Shown here: positions 1 through 11,856 of the stretch, one piece after another
How the letters are laid out: each line of letters starts with the position of its first letter
Numbering within the stretch: the first letter of the stretch is position 1
Assembly: GCA_016865035.1 (NCBI GenBank)
Contig: CP018227.1
Location: 2,323,501-2,387,500 of the forward strand
Length of the DNA: 64,000 nucleotides
Direction of reading: 5' to 3'
DNA from: Kordiimonadales bacterium IMCC3096
Lineage (GTDB): Bacteria > Pseudomonadota > Alphaproteobacteria > Minwuiales > Minwuiaceae
The notes under the pieces: model-generated
What the model saw: the letters and a program-made list of their open reading frames with translations, nothing else
Told to the model about the DNA's origin: nothing
Database searches by the model: none
Made by a program: the position numbers and the translations under genes

Positions 1-1
1 A

Positions 2-205
2 TTGCCGGAGGAAACCTTCGGGCTGAAGCGGTCGGAGATGAGTTTCCAGTCATCGAATGCATGGGATGCCCATGCCGCAAAGGCCTTCGGGTTCAACGTC
101 GTCTGGGTCAATCGCTTCGGACAGGCGGAGGAACGGATACCGTCCCGGCCGGACATGCAGATCAGCGATCTGTCCGGTCTCGCGCGCATCGTAGGAGCTG
201 TCTGA
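2..205 (+). CDS. Haloacid dehalogenase type II, C-terminal end (5' truncated by window)
   Basis: Only the last 67 or so residues are present because the gene starts before the window. The segment SSNAWDAHAAKAFGF followed by VVWVNR is the C-terminal signature of (S)-2-haloacid dehalogenases of the HAD superfamily, in which the SSN and D residues complete the active site. These enzymes hydrolytically remove halide from 2-haloalkanoic acids, though many chromosomal homologues have untested substrates. The stop codon is immediately followed by the GTG of the alpha/beta hydrolase, so the two are probably cotranscribed. The family call is firm and the substrate is unknown. Confidence 0.85.
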   Translation: MPEETFGLKRSEMSFQSSNAWDAHAAKAFGFNVVWVNRFGQAEERIPSRPDMQISDLSGLARIVGAV

Positions 206-1084
206 GTGTCGGATTTCAGCACGCATCACTTCTCGGCCCAGGACGGGACCCGCATTCACTACCGGCGATATGGTGACCGCGCGCTCGACGGGACACCCGT
301 GCTGTGCCTTGCGGGACTGACGCGGAATTCCAAGGACTTCAACAAGCTGGCAACGCGGCTGGGGCAGGACCGGCTGGTGCTCTGTCCCGACTATCGCGGG
401 CGGGGGCAGTCCGCCCATGCCGACTACCGCACCTATGCGCCCGGCAGCTACATCAGTGATGTCATGCACCTGCTGGCGGTGGAGGACATTCACCGGGTCA
501 TCGTCATCGGAACCTCGCTCGGCGGACTGCTGGCGATGGCGCTGACCGTGGCCATTCCGGCGGCGCTGGCCGGACTGGTGATCAATGATGTCGGACCGGA
601 CATATCGGCCGACGGACAGACACGGATCCTCGACTACGTGGGTGTCGATCAGCGCCACGCCACGCTGGCGAAGGCGGCGGAAGCCATGCGCCAGACCTAT
701 GGGGCCGCGTTTCCCGACTGGTCGGAGGAGGACTGGCTGACCAATGCGGAGGGGACCTATACCCATGACCCGGTCGCGAACAACTGGAAGCTGGACTATG
801 ACCTGAAGCTGCGCGATGCCCTGGCCGAGCAGGCGAAGTCGGGTGCCCTGCCGGACCTTTGGGCGCTGTTCCGGGGTCTGGCCCATCTGCCGGCACTTCT
901 GGTTCACGGGGCGCTCTCGGATGTGCTGAAGGCCGAGACCGTCGCCCGCATGCAGCGCGAGAAACCTGATCTGGAACTGGTCACGCTGGAAAACCGCGGT
1001 CATGCCCCCTCCATGACCGAACCTGCCTGCCTGCCTCGAATTCTCGCGTTTCTGGAGCGCTGCGATGACACTGGCCACCACTGA
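206..1084 (+). CDS. Alpha/beta hydrolase
   Basis: A 292-residue alpha/beta-hydrolase fold protein. The nucleophile elbow G-T-S-L-G-G puts the catalytic serine at residue 104, and the GHAPSM motif near the C-terminus supplies the histidine (266). An oxyanion-type segment LAGLTRNS lies near residues 35-42. The start is GTG directly after the upstream TGA, with AGGAG eight bases before it (193-197). The 3' end overlaps the next gene by 20 bp, which suggests translational coupling. The family covers esterases, lipases and C-C hydrolases, and the substrate cannot be read from sequence. Proximity to a dehalogenase hints at xenobiotic or fatty acid side reactions, but this is only contextual. Confidence 0.88.
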   Translation: MSDFSTHHFSAQDGTRIHYRRYGDRALDGTPVLCLAGLTRNSKDFNKLATRLGQDRLVLCPDYRGRGQSAHADYRTYAPGSYISDVMHLLAVEDIHRVIVIGTSLGGLLAMALTVAIPAALAGLVINDVGPDISADGQTRILDYVGVDQRHATLAKAAEAMRQTYGAAFPDWSEEDWLTNAEGTYTHDPVANNWKLDYDLKLRDALAEQAKSGALPDLWALFRGLAHLPALLVHGALSDVLKAETVARMQREKPDLELVTLENRGHAPSMTEPACLPRILAFLERCDDTGHH

Positions 1085-2069
1085 ACCCGTTACCGAATTT
1101 GCGCTGTCCGACATACAGGCCGCGGCGGCACGCATCGATGGCATCGTCCGCCGCACGCCCCTGCTGGAATCCGCCCGGCTGAACGACAGGATCGGTGGTC
1201 GGCTGCTGGTGAAGGCGGAATGCCTGCAGCACACCGGGTCGTTCAAGTTCCGCGGTGCCTACAACCGGCTGGCCGCCATGGATCCGGAGGTGCGCGCCCG
1301 CGGGATTCTCGCCTATTCATCCGGCAATCACGCCCAGGGTGTCGCCCGCGCGGCGCAGATGTTCGGCGTCCCGGCGACCATCATCATGCCGCGCGATGCC
1401 CCGGCCATGAAGCAGCGCAACACGGCTGAATATGGTGCCGCAATCGTGCTCTATGACCGGCATGGCGAAAGCCGGGAGGCCATCGGCAGACAGATCGCGG
1501 CGGAGCAGGGGCTGACGCTGGTGAAGCCTTATGACGATCCGCTGATCATGGCCGGGCAGGGCACGTCGGGCCTGGAATGCGCACAGCAGTGTGCGGAACT
1601 GGACGCCGTGCCGGATCTGGCGCTGGCGCCGACAGGCGGGGGTGGCCTGATGGCCGGTTTCTCCACAGCCATGAAGGCGGCCTTTCCCGATCTGGCGCTG
1701 TTCGCAGTGGAGCCGGAGGGATATGACGATACGGCGCGTTCCCTGCAATCCGGAACCCGGGTCGCCAACACGGCCACGCCGGCCAGCATCTGTGACGCGA
1801 TCATGACGCCACAGCCGGGAGAACTGACGTTTCCTGTCAATCAGCGGACACTCTCCGGTGGTCTCACGGTCAGCGACGGGGAAGTCCGGCAGGCAATGGC
1901 AGACGCCTTCGCCGAACTGAAGGTCGTCATCGAGCCCGGGGGCTGCGTCGCTCTGGCGGCGGTCCTGTCGGGCAAGCTGCCGGTCGCGGGCCGGACAGTC
2001 GTGGTGGTGGCGTCGGGCGGCAACGTCGATCCGGCCCTTTTTGCCGATACCCTCGCGCCGGCATCCTGA
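1065..2069 (+). CDS. Threonine/serine dehydratase-like PLP enzyme (fold type II)
   Basis: A 334-residue PLP-dependent enzyme of the tryptophan synthase beta family. GSFKFRGAYN contains the Schiff-base lysine (K61), SSGNHAQG is the substrate-binding Asn loop and TGGGGLMAG binds the PLP phosphate. These proteins deaminate threonine or serine to 2-oxo acids. Some are serine racemases or hydroxyaspartate dehydratases, which sequence alone does not separate. No C-terminal ACT-like regulatory domain is present, so it resembles the short, catabolic or racemase-like form and not the isoleucine-inhibited IlvA. It overlaps the hydrolase upstream and lies 37 bp from the next PLP enzyme. Confidence 0.85.
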   Translation: MTLATTEPVTEFALSDIQAAAARIDGIVRRTPLLESARLNDRIGGRLLVKAECLQHTGSFKFRGAYNRLAAMDPEVRARGILAYSSGNHAQGVARAAQMFGVPATIIMPRDAPAMKQRNTAEYGAAIVLYDRHGESREAIGRQIAAEQGLTLVKPYDDPLIMAGQGTSGLECAQQCAELDAVPDLALAPTGGGGLMAGFSTAMKAAFPDLALFAVEPEGYDDTARSLQSGTRVANTATPASICDAIMTPQPGELTFPVNQRTLSGGLTVSDGEVRQAMADAFAELKVVIEPGGCVALAAVLSGKLPVAGRTVVVVASGGNVDPALFADTLAPAS

Positions 2070-2106
2070 GAGAGCTATGCTGCCCCGAAATCCGGGGGAG
2101 ATTGTC

Positions 2107-3492
2107 ATGCCTGTACCCACGTCCGTGCTGCAACTGATCGGCAACACGCCGATGGTCGAACTTACCAATCTGGATACCGGGCCCTGTCGGCTGTTCGCCA
2201 AGCTGGAGAGCCAGAATCCCGGTGGCTCGATCAAGGATCGCATCGGCCTGTCGATGATCGAGGCCGCCGAACGGGACGGGCGGCTGAAGCCGGGCGGCAC
2301 CCTGATCGAGGCGACGGCGGGCAATACCGGCCTGGGCCTGGCGCTTGTCGCGGCACTGAAGGGCTATCGCCTGATCCTGGTCATCCCCGACAAGATGAGC
2401 CTGGACAAGATCCAGCACCTGAAGGCGCTGGGGGTCGAGGTGCGGCTGACCCGTTCCGACGTCGGCAAGGGCCATCCGGAGTACTACCAGGACATTGCGG
2501 AGCGGCTGCAGCGGGAGATTCCGGGGGCATTCTGGGTCGATCAGTTCTCCAATCCCGCCAACCCGGAGGCGCATGAGACCGGGACCGGGCCGGAGATCCT
2601 GGCGCAGATGGACGGCGACGTGGATGCGGTGTTCTGTGGCGTGGGCTCCGGCGGCACGATCACCGGTATCGGCCGCTTCATGCGGGCAAACTCGCCGAAA
2701 ACGGAGATGGTGGTTGCCGACCCTGAGGGCTCTGTCGTGGCGGAGGCGGCGAATACCGGCAATGTCCCCAATGAGGTCGGGTCCTGGCTGGTGGAGGGGA
2801 TCGGGGAGGACTTCATCCCCCCCAACTGTGATCTGAGCGTCATCAGCCGCGGTATCACGGTCTCGGACACGGAGGCGTTCGAAGCGATCCAGCTGCTGCT
2901 GTCGAAGGAAGGGATCCTGGGCGGTTCCTCCACCGGCACACTGCTCGCCGCGGCCCTGCGCTACTGCCGGGAGCAGACTGAACCGAAACGGGTCGTGACC
3001 CTGGTCTGCGACACCGGCAACAAGTACCTCAGCAAGGCCTACAACAGGGCCTGGCTGGTCGATCAGGGGCTGGTGAAACGGGAGAAGCACGGCGATCTGC
3101 GCGACCTGATCATTCGCCGTGCTGACGAGGGCGATGTGGTCAGTGTCTCCCCGGACGACACCCTGCTGACGACCTATTCACGCCTGCGCATGTTCGACAT
3201 CTCGCAGCTGCCGGTGCTCTCCGACGGGGCCATTGTCGGCATCATCGACGAGAGTGACCTGTTGCTGGCCGTGCACGGTCACGAGGAGAACTTCCAGAGT
3301 CCGGTCTCCGAATTCATGGTCACCCGGCTGGAAACCATCTCGCCCGATGCCCCGCTGGAGCAGCTGATGCCGATCCTGCGGGCCGACAAGGTGGCGATTG
3401 TGGCCAGCGACAGCACGTTCTTCGGGCTGATCACCAAGGTCGACATGATCAACAACATGCGCCGCCACATGGCGGAGGCGGTCGAGGGCTGA
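2107..3492 (+). CDS. Cystathionine beta-synthase with CBS-domain pair
   Basis: A 461-residue, two-part protein. Residues 1-310 are an OASS/CBS-type PLP domain with the lysine in GGSIKDR (K43), the ATAGNTG substrate loop and a GSGGT phosphate cup. Residues 330-460 form two CBS motifs (a Bateman module), which in this family bind adenosyl ligands. It condenses serine with homocysteine to cystathionine. Cysteine synthase activity is an alternative for bacterial members. The ATG at 2107 is preferred over in-frame upstream codons because GGGGGAG lies just before it and the conserved protein begins there (VLQLIGNTPM). It follows the dehydratase by 37 bp and is likely cotranscribed. Confidence 0.88.
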   Translation: MPVPTSVLQLIGNTPMVELTNLDTGPCRLFAKLESQNPGGSIKDRIGLSMIEAAERDGRLKPGGTLIEATAGNTGLGLALVAALKGYRLILVIPDKMSLDKIQHLKALGVEVRLTRSDVGKGHPEYYQDIAERLQREIPGAFWVDQFSNPANPEAHETGTGPEILAQMDGDVDAVFCGVGSGGTITGIGRFMRANSPKTEMVVADPEGSVVAEAANTGNVPNEVGSWLVEGIGEDFIPPNCDLSVISRGITVSDTEAFEAIQLLLSKEGILGGSSTGTLLAAALRYCREQTEPKRVVTLVCDTGNKYLSKAYNRAWLVDQGLVKREKHGDLRDLIIRRADEGDVVSVSPDDTLLTTYSRLRMFDISQLPVLSDGAIVGIIDESDLLLAVHGHEENFQSPVSEFMVTRLETISPDAPLEQLMPILRADKVAIVASDSTFFGLITKVDMINNMRRHMAEAVEG

Positions 3493-3504
3493 CCCGCCGG
3501 CCCC

Positions 3505-4368
3505 TCAGGCGGAGCGTCTGGAGCGGTTGCGCAGGCCGAGGATCGTATTGCCCAGCAGGGCGCTGAGGATCAGCGCGCCGCCGATCAGGCCCCACTGGTT
3601 GGGGGTCTCGGCCAGTATCAGCCAGACCCAGATCGGGCCGACCACCGTCTCCAGCAGCAGGAACAGGCCCACCTCCGGCGCGGAGATGTAGCGGGGGCCG
3701 ACAGTCAGGCCGAGATAGGCCAGCGGAATGAAGAACAGACCGCTGACCAGCACCGCCATCCACTCGGTCTCACCGGCGGGCACGTCGAACCAGAAACAGC
3801 CGACCAGCCCCATGATGAAGGCCCCGAGCGCCGTGCCGGGGATCATGCTGACCGACTTGGCCTTGCGGATGATGACGAAGGACAGGGACACGAAGGCGGC
3901 ACAGCCGAGGGCCAGCAGTTCCCCCAGACCGGCGTCGCGGCTGATCTCGTCCGCGCCGACAAGGGCGACACCGGCCAGGGCGACGATGGAGGCGATCCAT
4001 GTGCGTGGCGGTGTCGGTTCCCGCAACAGCAGGGTGGAGAAGATGGAGGAGAACAGCGGGGCCGTGGCCACGATGACGAGGACGTTGGCGGCAACGGTCA
4101 TGGTGTTCGCGGCAACGAAGCAGCCGGTACTGATCGCGTAGCAGCAGGCGACGCCGATGCCGGGCCAGCCGATGGCGCGCCAGTTGGCGATGAACTGACC
4201 GCGCCAGATGAAGACGAACGGCAGCGTCATCATCAGTGCCACCAGCATTCCGCGCCAGAAGAACAGCGAAGGCGCGGCCATGCCGGACATCTTGATCAGC
4301 AGCGCATCCGGCGTAATCGCCAGAACACCGCCCGCTGTTATCAGCAGGCCCTTGACGTGATCATCCAT
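3505..4368 (-). CDS. EamA/DMT-superfamily transporter
   Basis: A 287-residue membrane protein with about ten hydrophobic segments in two repeated five-helix EamA halves, the usual drug/metabolite transporter architecture and length. Such proteins export amino acids, nucleobases or other small metabolites, and the substrate here is unknown. Its start lies three bases after the stop of the DksA-like gene, so the two form a minus-strand pair. It converges on the cystathionine beta-synthase gene with a 12 bp gap. Confidence 0.85.
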   Translation of the reverse strand: MDDHVKGLLITAGGVLAITPDALLIKMSGMAAPSLFFWRGMLVALMMTLPFVFIWRGQFIANWRAIGWPGIGVACCYAISTGCFVAANTMTVAANVLVIVATAPLFSSIFSTLLLREPTPPRTWIASIVALAGVALVGADEISRDAGLGELLALGCAAFVSLSFVIIRKAKSVSMIPGTALGAFIMGLVGCFWFDVPAGETEWMAVLVSGLFFIPLAYLGLTVGPRYISAPEVGLFLLLETVVGPIWVWLILAETPNQWGLIGGALILSALLGNTILGLRNRSRRSA

Positions 4369-4371
4369 GGT

Positions 4372-4740
4372 TCACCGACCCGAGGCGCAGTCGATACACA
4401 GCGGGGTCGCGGGGTCAACGGCCAGGCGCTTCGCCGCGATCTCCTCCCCGCAGTCGACGCAATATCCGAAATCCCCGCTCGCGATGCGGGCAAGTGCGGC
4501 ATCGATGCGGGCGACCTGCTGGGTCCGCTGGTTTTCCGAGGCCTTTGCCATCTCCTGCTGCTGCAGCGCGTCCATGCGCGAAAGCCGGCCCACGCGCGAC
4601 TGGTCGAGTTCGACAGCATCGCGGGAACTGGCCGACAGGGCACTCAGCCCTGTCAGGCTGTCCCGCCGTTGCAGCAATGCCGCCCTCAGTACCTCGATAT
4701 TATCCGGCACGCCACGCTCCTGATCTCGGATCGCCAGCAT
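4372..4740 (-). CDS. TraR/DksA-family C4 zinc finger protein
   Basis: A 122-residue protein with an N-terminal helical region (Arg/Gln-rich) and a C-terminal C4 zinc finger, GYCVDCGEEI followed by LCIDCAS, diagnostic of the TraR/DksA family. Family members bind in the RNA polymerase secondary channel and alter promoter-specific initiation. It is shorter than housekeeping DksA (about 140-150 residues), and the coiled-coil tip residues cannot be judged by eye, so ppGpp synergy is uncertain. It is the first gene of a minus-strand pair with an EamA transporter and is divergent from the DUF2336 gene. The 83 bp between them holds a CtrA-type box. Confidence 0.85.
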   Translation of the reverse strand: MLAIRDQERGVPDNIEVLRAALLQRRDSLTGLSALSASSRDAVELDQSRVGRLSRMDALQQQEMAKASENQRTQQVARIDAALARIASGDFGYCVDCGEEIAAKRLAVDPATPLCIDCASGR

Positions 4741-4768
4741 ATATCAGGCTGTGCCGTCGCCCGTCACA

Positions 4769-4783
4769 TTAATCCCGCATTAA
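4769..4783 (+). promoter_or_regulatory. CtrA-type box TTAA-N7-TTAA with a plausible -10
   Basis: A perfect TTAA-N7-TTAA, the consensus of the alphaproteobacterial cell-cycle regulator CtrA, lies between the DksA-like and DUF2336 genes. A candidate -10, TATCGT (4795-4800), lies 17 bases after the position expected for the -35 (4772-4777), so the box overlaps the -35. This is the geometry of CtrA-activated promoters. It points towards the DUF2336 gene. Binding is not demonstrated. Confidence 0.6.
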
Positions 4784-4823
4784 GCCTCCCCGCCTATCGT
4801 CAGGTGTCATTGGGAGCGAAGTA

Positions 4824-5981
4824 ATGACCGCACAGATAGACGTTTCGGAAGTCCAGCGACTCATCGGTGCCCTGTCCGCCGACAACAAGACCACGGTGGC
4901 GGCGCAGGTTGGTCGCCTGATGAAAAGTTCCGGGCTTTCGCCCCGGGAACTGCGGGTGGCACTGGAACTGGTCGATCAGCTTGTCGCGGACTCCGTCGTG
5001 GCGGTGCGCCAGTCCCTGGCTGAACATATTGCCGAATCACCCATGCTGCCCCGACCGATGATCGAACGGCTGATCGCGGACGTTGATGCGGTGGCCCTGC
5101 CCATCGTGCGGCTGTCGTCACTGCTGGACGATGCCGTGCTGCTGGAGCAACTGGAGCGCGGCGAAGACTATCAGGTGGCCGTCGCCGGTCGGGAGTCGGT
5201 CAGCGCGGTGGTCTCGGAGCGTATCGTCTCCGTCGGGACGGAGCAGGCGGTCGGGACCCTTGTCCGCAACACGGGCGCGGACCTGCAGGCAGGTGCCCTG
5301 GACCGGGCCATCGACCGGTTTCAGGAATCCACCCATGTCATGGGCGCGGTTGCCGCCCGTCCCGGATTGCCGCTGAAGACCGCGGAGCGGCTGGTCTCCC
5401 TGGTGGTCAGCGAGCAGTGCATCCGCACCGTCTCCGACATGATGATGGATGCGCTGGTGAAACGCAGCGACCTGCCGCCGATCCTGGCAGAGGACATCTT
5501 CGTGCACGGCATGGAGCGCTCCGTCGCGTCGGTCATCAGGAATTCCGACGACATTGCCGAAGTGCAGGAACTCGCGGCCCGCATGAAGGCGCAGGGCCGC
5601 CTGTCCACCAGCCTGATGCTGCGCGTGCTGGCAGGGGGCGACCACCAGTTCTTCATTGCCGGCATGACGGCTCTCAGCGGCTGGCCGGAACAGCGGGTGA
5701 AGGGGGCCATGGATGGGGCCGGTCTGGATGGTTTCCGCCGCCTCTACGAGGCATCAGGTCTGGATTCACTGATGTTCCACGCCTTCCGGGTTTCCCGTGA
5801 CGAGATTGCCGCGGCGCGGAAACGGCGGGAAGGCATGGACGAACCGACCTTCATTCATCGGATCATTTCCCGCATCAGCGATGAATACAGCAACATCAGC
5901 CCGACAGGTCTGGAAGAGGTCCTGGCGCGACTGCGGCGACGCGCCGACGGGTCCGGCGGCGCCTCGCGCGCCCGCGCCTGA
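4824..5981 (+). CDS. DUF2336-family protein
   Basis: A 385-residue, mostly alpha-helical soluble protein resembling DUF2336 proteins of Alphaproteobacteria, whose function is not established. Leucine/valine-rich helical pairs (for example around LSPRELRVALELVDQLVADSV and LPRPMIERLI) look like HEAT-type repeats. No catalytic motif, signal peptide or membrane segment is visible. The start is supported by GGGAG about ten bases upstream. The CtrA-type box just upstream suggests cell-cycle control, which would fit a regulatory or scaffold role, but that is inference. Confidence 0.75.
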   Translation: MTAQIDVSEVQRLIGALSADNKTTVAAQVGRLMKSSGLSPRELRVALELVDQLVADSVVAVRQSLAEHIAESPMLPRPMIERLIADVDAVALPIVRLSSLLDDAVLLEQLERGEDYQVAVAGRESVSAVVSERIVSVGTEQAVGTLVRNTGADLQAGALDRAIDRFQESTHVMGAVAARPGLPLKTAERLVSLVVSEQCIRTVSDMMMDALVKRSDLPPILAEDIFVHGMERSVASVIRNSDDIAEVQELAARMKAQGRLSTSLMLRVLAGGDHQFFIAGMTALSGWPEQRVKGAMDGAGLDGFRRLYEASGLDSLMFHAFRVSRDEIAAARKRREGMDEPTFIHRIISRISDEYSNISPTGLEEVLARLRRRADGSGGASRARA

Positions 5982-6099
5982 CCGTCCCGTTCCCGCCGCC
6001 ACATCCCCTTGCGGGTCGTCCGGCTGACTGCTCAGACAGACGTCCGGGGCTTTTCAGCCGAAGTCACAGACGGTTGTGCCGAGCCGCGTCGCAGCGCCC

Positions 6100-6573
6100 T
6101 CAGACCCACTTCACCCCGATGATCTCGTAGGATTTCTCGCCGCGCGGTGTCTGCACGTCGACGGAGTCACCTTCCGACTTGCCGATCAGGGCGCGCGCGA
6201 TGGGGCTGGTGATGGAGATCAGGCCGCTGTCGATATCCGCTTCATCGACGCCGACGATCTGATACTCGCTCTCCTCGTCCGTATCCACGTCGGCCAGGCC
6301 GACCGTGGCACCGAAGCGGACCGTATCGCCGGACATCTTGGTGGTGTCGATCACCTCCGCCCGGCTGAGCGCGCTCTCGAGTTCCATGATGCGGGACTCG
6401 ATGAAGCCCTGCTTCTCCTTCGCGGCATGATATTCCGCGTTTTCGGACAGATCGCCGTGCGCACGCGCCTCGGCAATGGCCTGGATCACGGCCGGGCGTT
6501 CCACCGACTTCAGATTCTTCAGTTCCGCTTCAAGGCGCTGCTGGCCTTTCAGCGTCATTGGGACACGTTCCAC
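6100..6573 (-). CDS. greA: Transcription elongation factor GreA
   Basis: Encodes 157 residues, the canonical GreA length, when started at the GTG at 6573 (VERVPMT matches the usual MEKVPMT). An AGAAGG ribosome-binding site lies seven bases before it, and longer in-frame ORFs upstream lack support. The N-terminal coiled coil contains [14 protein letters not shown], whose acidic tip inserts into the RNA polymerase secondary channel and stimulates transcript cleavage in backtracked complexes. The C-terminal FKBP-like domain ends in [13 protein letters not shown]. It lies 75 bp downstream of carB, the common carA-carB-greA order in Alphaproteobacteria. Confidence 0.95.
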   Translation of the reverse strand: MERVPMTLKGQQRLEAELKNLKSVERPAVIQAIAEARAHGDLSENAEYHAAKEKQGFIESRIMELESALSRAEVIDTTKMSGDTVRFGATVGLADVDTDEESEYQIVGVDEADIDSGLISITSPIARALIGKSEGDSVDVQTPRGEKSYEIIGVKWV

Positions 6574-6648
6574 GCCGATACCTTCTCTGGACCCGGGAGA
6601 TACACAGGCGCCGGTCGCTGTCATGCAGCAACCGGCGCATTCGAAGGT

Positions 6649-9889
<3,241 letters not shown>

Positions 9890-9897
<8 letters not shown>

Positions 9898-11077
9898 TGG
9901 CGTCGATCAGGTCCGTGAAACGTTTGAACAGATAGTGAGCGTCCCGTGGTCCCGGGCTGGCTTCCGGGTGGTACTGGACGGAGAAGACGGGGCGACCCTC
10001 CATGCGGATCCCCTCCAGCACGCCGTCGAACAGCGATGTGTGGGTCTCCACGACGCCCTTCGGCAGGCTGTCGCGCATGGTGACGAAGCCGTGGTTCTGG
10101 CTGGTGATCTCCACCTTGCCCGTGGTCAGGTCCTTGACCGGCTGGTTGGCGCCGCGATGGCCGCGGTTCATCTTCGCGGTACGGCAGCCCAGTGCGATGG
10201 ACAGCATCTGGTGGCCCAGGCAGATGCCGAAGATCGGCTTGCCGCTGTCGACCAGCTCGCGGATGACCGGCACCGCATAGACACCGGTCGCTGCCGGATC
10301 GCCCGGCCCGTTGGACAGGAAGATGCCGTCCGGATCGTGGCTCAGCACTTCCGCCGCCGTGGCGTTCGCGGGCACCACGATCACCTCGCAGCCGGCACTG
10401 ACCAGACAGCGCAGGATGTTGCGCTTGCAGCCATAGTCGATGGCGACGACCCGACGCTTCGGCTTGCCTGCCTTCGCGTGGCCTTCGCCCAGGGTCCAGG
10501 TGCCCTCGGTCCAGTGATGGGTGGTCTCGCAGGTGACGTCCTTCGCCAGGTCCATCCCCTCCAGCCCCGGCCAGGCCTTCGCCTCCGCCACCAGGGCGGC
10601 GGTGTCGAACTGCCCGTCGGTGGCATGGGCCAGCACGCCGGAGGGCGCGCCGCCGTCACGGATGCGGCGGGTCAGGGCGCGGGTGTCGATCCCGGCAATG
10701 CCGATCAGGTTGCGCGCCTTCAGCCAGGCATCCAGGTGCCGGGTGGCGCGCCAGTTCGACGGCTCCGTGATGTCCATGCGGATGATCAGACCCCGCGCGG
10801 CTGTCGTCGAGGTCTCGATATCCTCGTCATTGGTGCCGACGTTGCCGATGTGGGGGAAGGTGAAGTTGATGATCTGACCGGCATAGGACGGATCGGTCAG
10901 GATCTCCTGGTAACCGGTGATGGAGGTGTTGAAACAGACCTCCCCCACCGTGGTTCCCAGCGCACCGATACCGGCTCCATAGAGCACGGTGCCATCGGCG
11001 AGCGCGAGCGCGCCCGTGGCCAATGGGCCGTCGCCCGGGGTGGGCGTCGGCGCGGCTGTCGTCATCTGTTCGGTCAT
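9890..11077 (-). CDS. carA: Carbamoyl-phosphate synthase small (glutaminase) subunit
   Basis: A 395-residue class I glutamine amidotransferase subunit. The N-terminal CPSase_sm_chain domain ([30 protein letters not shown]) is followed by a glutaminase domain with the nucleophile cysteine in FGICLGHQM and the His-Glu pair in [10 protein letters not shown]. It hydrolyses glutamine and passes ammonia to CarB. It is the first gene of carA-carB-greA. A good sigma70-like promoter lies about 75 bp upstream. The first 15 or so residues are a variable Thr/Pro-rich extension. Confidence 0.96.
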
Positions 11078-11152
11078 TGGTCGTGGACCTGGAGTCTAGG
11101 GGGCAGCTTCAAGGGCGGGCACCTGGCGGTGACGCCAGCGCAAAGTTGCCGG

Positions 11153-11181
11153 ACGATAGTGATTTCAATGGGTTGGGTCAA
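11153..11181 (-). promoter_or_regulatory. Candidate sigma70 promoter for carAB-greA
   Basis: Read on the minus strand, TTGACC (11176-11181) and TATCGT (11153-11158) are separated by exactly 17 bases, a good match to -35/-10 elements. Transcription would start near 11146, giving a leader of about 70 nt before carA. The surrounding 217 bp between carA and yqeY is clearly more AT-rich than the genes and holds promoters for both directions. Confidence 0.5.
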
Positions 11182-11238
11182 GTCGCAGCCCGAAGTGAAT
11201 AATGTAGCAATATCAATATGTTGGAGAAAATTGAGAAA

Positions 11239-11267
11239 TTGCTGATTGCGGCATTTTGGTCTAGAGT
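11239..11267 (+). promoter_or_regulatory. Candidate sigma70 promoter for the YqeY gene
   Basis: TTGCTG (11239-11244) and TAGAGT (11262-11267) are spaced by 17 bases on the plus strand. The predicted start near 11274 gives a leader of about 20 nt containing AGGAG, just enough for a ribosome-binding site before the ATG at 11295. Confidence 0.4.
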
Positions 11268-11294
11268 CCGCCTCCTGTTGATAGGAGCTTGCCG

Positions 11295-11750
11295 ATGTTG
11301 CGACAGCAACTGAACGAAGATCTGAAGTCCGCGATGCGTGACAAGGACACCCGACGCATGGGAACCCTGCGCCTGATCCTCGCCGCGGTGAAGGAGCAGG
11401 AGATCGTCGACCGCGCGGAAGGCGGAGACAATGAGATCACCGATGAGCAGATCCGGCTGATCATGGCCAAGATGGTGAAACAGCGGCGAGATTCGATCCG
11501 CATGTACGAAGAAGGCGCGCGGATGGACCTGGCGGAACAGGAGCAGGCCGAGATTGCGGTGATCGAAGGCTACCTGCCGAAACAGCTCTCTGCGGACGAG
11601 GTGGCGGAGGTCGCCGCGAAGGTGAAACAGGAACTCGGTGCCACCGGCCTGAAGGACATGGGACGCTGCATGGGCGTGCTGAAGGATCGCTACGCCGGTC
11701 GTGTCGACATGGGCCGTGCCAGCCAGACCATGAAACAGTTGCTGACCTGA
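11295..11750 (+). CDS. GatB/YqeY domain-containing protein
   Basis: A 151-residue stand-alone YqeY protein, homologous to the C-terminal tRNA-binding tail of GatB. It opens MLRQQLNEDLKSAMRDKD and has the typical MGTLRLILAAVKEQEI helix and the EGYLPKQLS segment. The family is thought to contact tRNA or assist amidotransferases, but its precise role is unsettled. The ATG at 11295 is chosen because AGGAG (11283-11287) is seven bases away. A TTG six bases earlier would leave no spacing. It is divergent from carA. Confidence 0.88.
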   Translation: MLRQQLNEDLKSAMRDKDTRRMGTLRLILAAVKEQEIVDRAEGGDNEITDEQIRLIMAKMVKQRRDSIRMYEEGARMDLAEQEQAEIAVIEGYLPKQLSADEVAEVAAKVKQELGATGLKDMGRCMGVLKDRYAGRVDMGRASQTMKQLLT

Positions 11751-11856
11751 GGGTCGTCCGGCGGCTGCGTCGCGCCAGTGGCATGGTTCGCCCGATTGCC
11801 GCCCCCCGCCGGATGTGCTGTAACTGATTCTCCGGTTTCTCGGGGGAGGAAGACGA

